A stretch of DNA of 64,000 nucleotides from the NCBI RefSeq assembly GCF_012184425.1, contig NZ_VTOW01000004.1, positions 124,001 through 188,000 of the forward strand, read 5' to 3'. The DNA is from Candidatus Manganitrophus noduliformans. GTDB taxonomy: Bacteria > Nitrospirota > Nitrospiria > SBBL01 > Manganitrophaceae. The notes below the pieces were generated by a model. The model made no database searches. It had not been told where the DNA came from and saw only the letters and a list, made by a program, of their open reading frames with translations. A program made the translations under genes and the position numbers. Numbering within the stretch: position 1 is the first letter of the stretch; the number at the start of each line of letters is the position of its first letter. Of this stretch, positions 61,268 to 64,000 are shown piece by piece.

Positions 61268-64000
61268 ATGGTCTATGAGATCCATACCTACGGAGGAGGA
61301 GAGGGGCTCTTCTTCATATTGAACGGCATCAAGATGATCTTTGGCTCCAGCGCCTATGTCACGCTGATCCGGATCGTCAGCGTCGCGGGGATTCTATTTG
61401 CCGTCGGCTACACAGCGATTTCGCAGCGGATCACGCCTCACTATTTCATGGCGTGGGCCCTGGCCTATCTGATGCTGTTTACCCCCAAGGCCGACGTGGC
61501 GATTGTGGATCACATCAAACCGGCCGGCAATCAGGTCATCACCAGGGTCCCGGCCTCGCTCGCGGTCATCAGTTCCTACTCTTCCTGGGTGGGGGATGCC
61601 CTGACCCGTCTGATGGAGCAGGCCTACTCCCTCCCGCCTGAGATCGGATCGCGTTCTTCAGGGAACGGGACGGCGATCAGTCTCATCCAATCGACCCTCC
61701 ACGAGCGGATTGCAGAGCCCTATGTCTCTGCCAGCGCGCCGCAGTATATCCGGAACTGCGTCTTCTACGACGTCCTGGACGGAACCCGGCCCGCCAGCGC
61801 GATTCTGAAAAGCCCGAATCTCCTGGCCGACTTCGAGGTGGTTCATCCGAGCCGGTTCACCGAAACGCTGATCGATGAGGACGGTACGGAGATCACGGGC
61901 CATCCCGATGTGGTGACCTGCACAGAAGGATATCGGCGCCTCCGGCTGGGGCTCGGTACGATCTATCCCGCCTGGTGGGAGCGGTTTGCCCGGAACGTAG
62001 CTGGATCGGCCGGGGTCCCTCCGGAGACCGTCGGGTCGGTCCTTCCCCTCTCCTATGAAAGCCTGATGAACCTCGCCGCCACCCCTCAGGAGATCCTCTT
62101 TCAGTCGGCGATGATCCATGCCTACGATGAGGCCCTGGAGCTTCAGGCCAAACTGACCGGCTCCTCGACGGAGCTCCTCGGCATGATCCTCTCTCAGGCG
62201 GAATACCAGCAGACGAACGCCTGGTTCACGGCGGGGCAGATGGCGCGGGAATATCTTCCGGCCATGAGAAACCTCGCGGAGATCTTCATTCACGGCCTCT
62301 TCGTCGTCATCCTTCTCCTTGCGTTCACCCCACTCTTCCCCGCCGTCCTGAAGATGTTCGGCGTCGGCTTCCTCTGGCTCCAGCTCTGGGGCCCGATTCT
62401 TTCCATTATCAATTTTCAGGTGGCCCTCTGGACCCGGGAGGCGCTGCTGTCCACCGATCAGGTCACGATCATGACCCTCTATCAAATCGACTCCGCGCTG
62501 GCGGGGAAGCTGGCGCTCGCCTGGGGGATGTCGGCCGCCGCCGTGACCATTGCCTGGTGGATCGCCAACTTTTCTTTCAACGGTGTCGCCTCGGCCATCG
62601 CATCCGCGGCAGGGGTCTCGCAGTCGGCGGCCGGCCAGGCCGCATCCACCAGCGGGATGGGGAATATCAGCATGGGGAATGTCCATCTGAGCAGCATGAC
62701 GGCGAACAAGGAGAACACCGCAGTGGAGAGGACGGCAGGATGGAGAGAGGAGCGGCACGGCGGGTGGATGGAGGGAGGATACGGGCCGGCCGCGTATACA
62801 AACATCACCCCCTGGACCGAGGAAGGGGCGGTCCGGGCGACCCTCAGCAACGTGGGGGGCGCGCTGAATCTCAAAGTGGACGATACCGATACACAGCTTC
62901 GCAAGACAGCCTACAACGATTCGAAGCAGCAGGTTCAGGAGATGTTCGGCTCCGAAGCGGCGCAGTTTCGCCAGACCCTGGCCCGGCAGTCGGAGCAGCA
63001 GGCCTCGTCCGGGACGGAGCAGGGTTACGGAGAGAGCATCGAGTCCGGACAATCGGCCCAGTGGCAGAGAACCAACCGGGCTGCAGACCGGGTGGCAAAT
63101 CAGATTGCGGAGAAGTACGGCGTCTCGGCGGATACGGCAAGAGAGATCGCCGAGGAAGCCCTTTTCACGAAAGCGATCAGCGGGGAACTCGGATTTGATG
63201 GTTCGTTGGGACTTCACGCACCCGGGATTGGAGGGGCCGGAATCAAAGGAAAGGTGGAAGGAACATTAGGAGGTCAAAAACGCGGTGAGGAATCATCCGG
63301 TATTCAGGCAAAGAGGCAACACGCTTTTGACGAGGCCCTCAATTCCTTCACCGCACAAGAATCTGAGGAGGCCTGGTCGCTCCATGAGCAGGCCAGGCAG
63401 TCCGAGCAGGCCCGGCATGTACAATCGACTTCCACGGGAGGCCGGGAAAGCACGACGGCCGGCAGCGCCAGGGAGAGCCAGAGCCTGCAGGGCTTCCGGG
63501 AAGGGGTGGCCAGTCTGAACTCCCTTGCGCACGAGATCAGCCAGGCCGAAGGAAGGTCCATTGTCCTGAGCCAGGACCAGATACCGGGGTTCATCAACTA
63601 CATCGGCAAACAGGGCGGGGAGCAGGAAAGCTTTGTGGTGCGGAAGGTGATCGATGCCGCGAGAGAAGGCCGTGTGGACGACACCCACATTGCAGGGAAA
63701 ACAGTGGCAGACTGGATCCGGGAATACAAAACCGATCTTGACAGAAAGCACCTTGCCGGTCCCGAACGGGCGGAGCTTTTTGGAAAGGGATCTTCTCTGG
63801 AAAGAGGCGTGGACGCACGGATCAAGGGCGATAAAGATATGACCTCTCGCGAGCAGGGTCAAATCCGGTCCTGGGTGGAAGATCGTCAGACAGTGACACG
63901 CGATCAAATTGAGGGTGGAAAAAGCAACGTCAGCTCGAAGAGGGAGGGGGTCGAGCAGAAGGTGGAAGATACTCGCGGAAAGGCCGGAGCCGAAGTCGAG
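61268..64000 (+). CDS. traG: TraG, N-terminal 911 codons (runs off the right edge)
   Basis: The frame opens at ATG 61268 and has no stop codon to the window end. The N-terminal ~450 residues are the TraG_N membrane domain: FFILNGIKMIFGSSAYVTLIR, YFMAWALAYLMLFTP, CTEGYRRLRLG, VVILLLAFTPLFPAVLKMFG, ALAWGMSAAAVTIAWWI. The rest is a long, Gln/Ser/Glu-rich periplasmic or cytoplasmic region (ARQSEQQASSGTEQG; HEQARQSEQARHVQ). It takes part in pilus assembly, mating-pair stabilisation and entry exclusion. Confidence 0.92.
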   Translation, partial: MVYEIHTYGGGEGLFFILNGIKMIFGSSAYVTLIRIVSVAGILFAVGYTAISQRITPHYFMAWALAYLMLFTPKADVAIVDHIKPAGNQVITRVPASLAVISSYSSWVGDALTRLMEQAYSLPPEIGSRSSGNGTAISLIQSTLHERIAEPYVSASAPQYIRNCVFYDVLDGTRPASAILKSPNLLADFEVVHPSRFTETLIDEDGTEITGHPDVVTCTEGYRRLRLGLGTIYPAWWERFARNVAGSAGVPPETVGSVLPLSYESLMNLAATPQEILFQSAMIHAYDEALELQAKLTGSSTELLGMILSQAEYQQTNAWFTAGQMAREYLPAMRNLAEIFIHGLFVVILLLAFTPLFPAVLKMFGVGFLWLQLWGPILSIINFQVALWTREALLSTDQVTIMTLYQIDSALAGKLALAWGMSAAAVTIAWWIANFSFNGVASAIASAAGVSQSAAGQAASTSGMGNISMGNVHLSSMTANKENTAVERTAGWREERHGGWMEGGYGPAAYTNITPWTEEGAVRATLSNVGGALNLKVDDTDTQLRKTAYNDSKQQVQEMFGSEAAQFRQTLARQSEQQASSGTEQGYGESIESGQSAQWQRTNRAADRVANQIAEKYGVSADTAREIAEEALFTKAISGELGFDGSLGLHAPGIGGAGIKGKVEGTLGGQKRGEESSGIQAKRQHAFDEALNSFTAQESEEAWSLHEQARQSEQARHVQSTSTGGRESTTAGSARESQSLQGFREGVASLNSLAHEISQAEGRSIVLSQDQIPGFINYIGKQGGEQESFVVRKVIDAAREGRVDDTHIAGKTVADWIREYKTDLDRKHLAGPERAELFGKGSSLERGVDARIKGDKDMTSREQGQIRSWVEDRQTVTRDQIEGGKSNVSSKREGVEQKVEDTRGKAGAEVE

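Noticed and set aside
61658-63217. 519-codon minus-strand frame opposite traG
   Set aside because: The plus strand encodes TraG with clear membrane helices; the antisense frame is repetitive, Arg/Gly/Pro-rich and without domains.
2418-64000. CRISPR arrays, rRNA and tRNA genes
   Set aside because: I looked for regularly spaced direct repeats and for conserved rRNA/tRNA sequences and saw none.

Overview
The window is a stretch of a large conjugative element (an integrative element or a plasmid) from a Gram-negative, GC-rich bacterium. The evidence is a nearly complete F-type mating-pair-formation operon with Gram-negative parts: pilin, TraL/E/K/B/V/C, TrbI, TraW, TraU, TrbC, TraN, TraF, TraH, TraG and lipoproteins. 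The host phylum cannot be fixed from sequence alone. An environmental Nitrospirota- or Desulfobacterota-like lineage is a guess, based only on gene style and the bacterial archaemetzincin. No replication initiator, tyrosine integrase or element end is visible; a ParB protein is present.

Layout. 1-2.4 kb: the 3' part of a Ski2-type helicase with a C-terminal response-regulator-like winged helix, then a small gene whose promoter was split from it by an IS3-family insertion (2.42-3.72 kb). 3.9-13.1 kb: minus-strand genes that look like integron cassettes. They are separated by attC-like sites, and two gene stop codons lie inside the GCCTAAC core. They encode mostly nucleases and proteins of unknown function, and the array is invaded by an IS1182-type remnant, a group II intron and a 100-bp MITE-like element. 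13.3-21.2 kb: a maintenance and regulation region with two direct copies of an HU plus archaemetzincin module (the second frameshifted). Between them lie an HTH/zinc-ribbon/ParB gene set and an Mrr-like nuclease. 21.8-36.1 kb: a complete type 3 BREX operon (brxF, brxC, pglXI, brxHII, pglZ, brxA) with an AT-rich extra gene translationally coupled between pglXI and brxHII. That gene ends in a HEPN-type Rx4H motif. A second AT-rich gene with an Rx4H motif follows at 36.3-37.5 kb. 37.5-40.9 kb (minus): coupling protein, a small two-helix membrane protein and an HD-domain TraI_2/MobH-like protein. 41.0-64.0 kb (plus): the tra operon. It is split at 50.2-55.5 kb by a minus-strand block that carries a HEPN-like gene, a zinc-hook AAA ATPase and a DUF4145-like gene. 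TraG runs off the right edge.

How it fits together: the element transfers itself with an F-type pilus/T4SS and a VirD4-like coupling protein. It carries HU and ParB for maintenance, and a dense load of defence genes: BREX-3, several HEPN candidates, an RloC/PrrC-like ATPase, and Mrr, PLD and GIY-YIG nucleases. The most interesting part is the BREX-3 operon with an embedded HEPN-type gene, together with repeated HEPN-like genes at other cargo sites.
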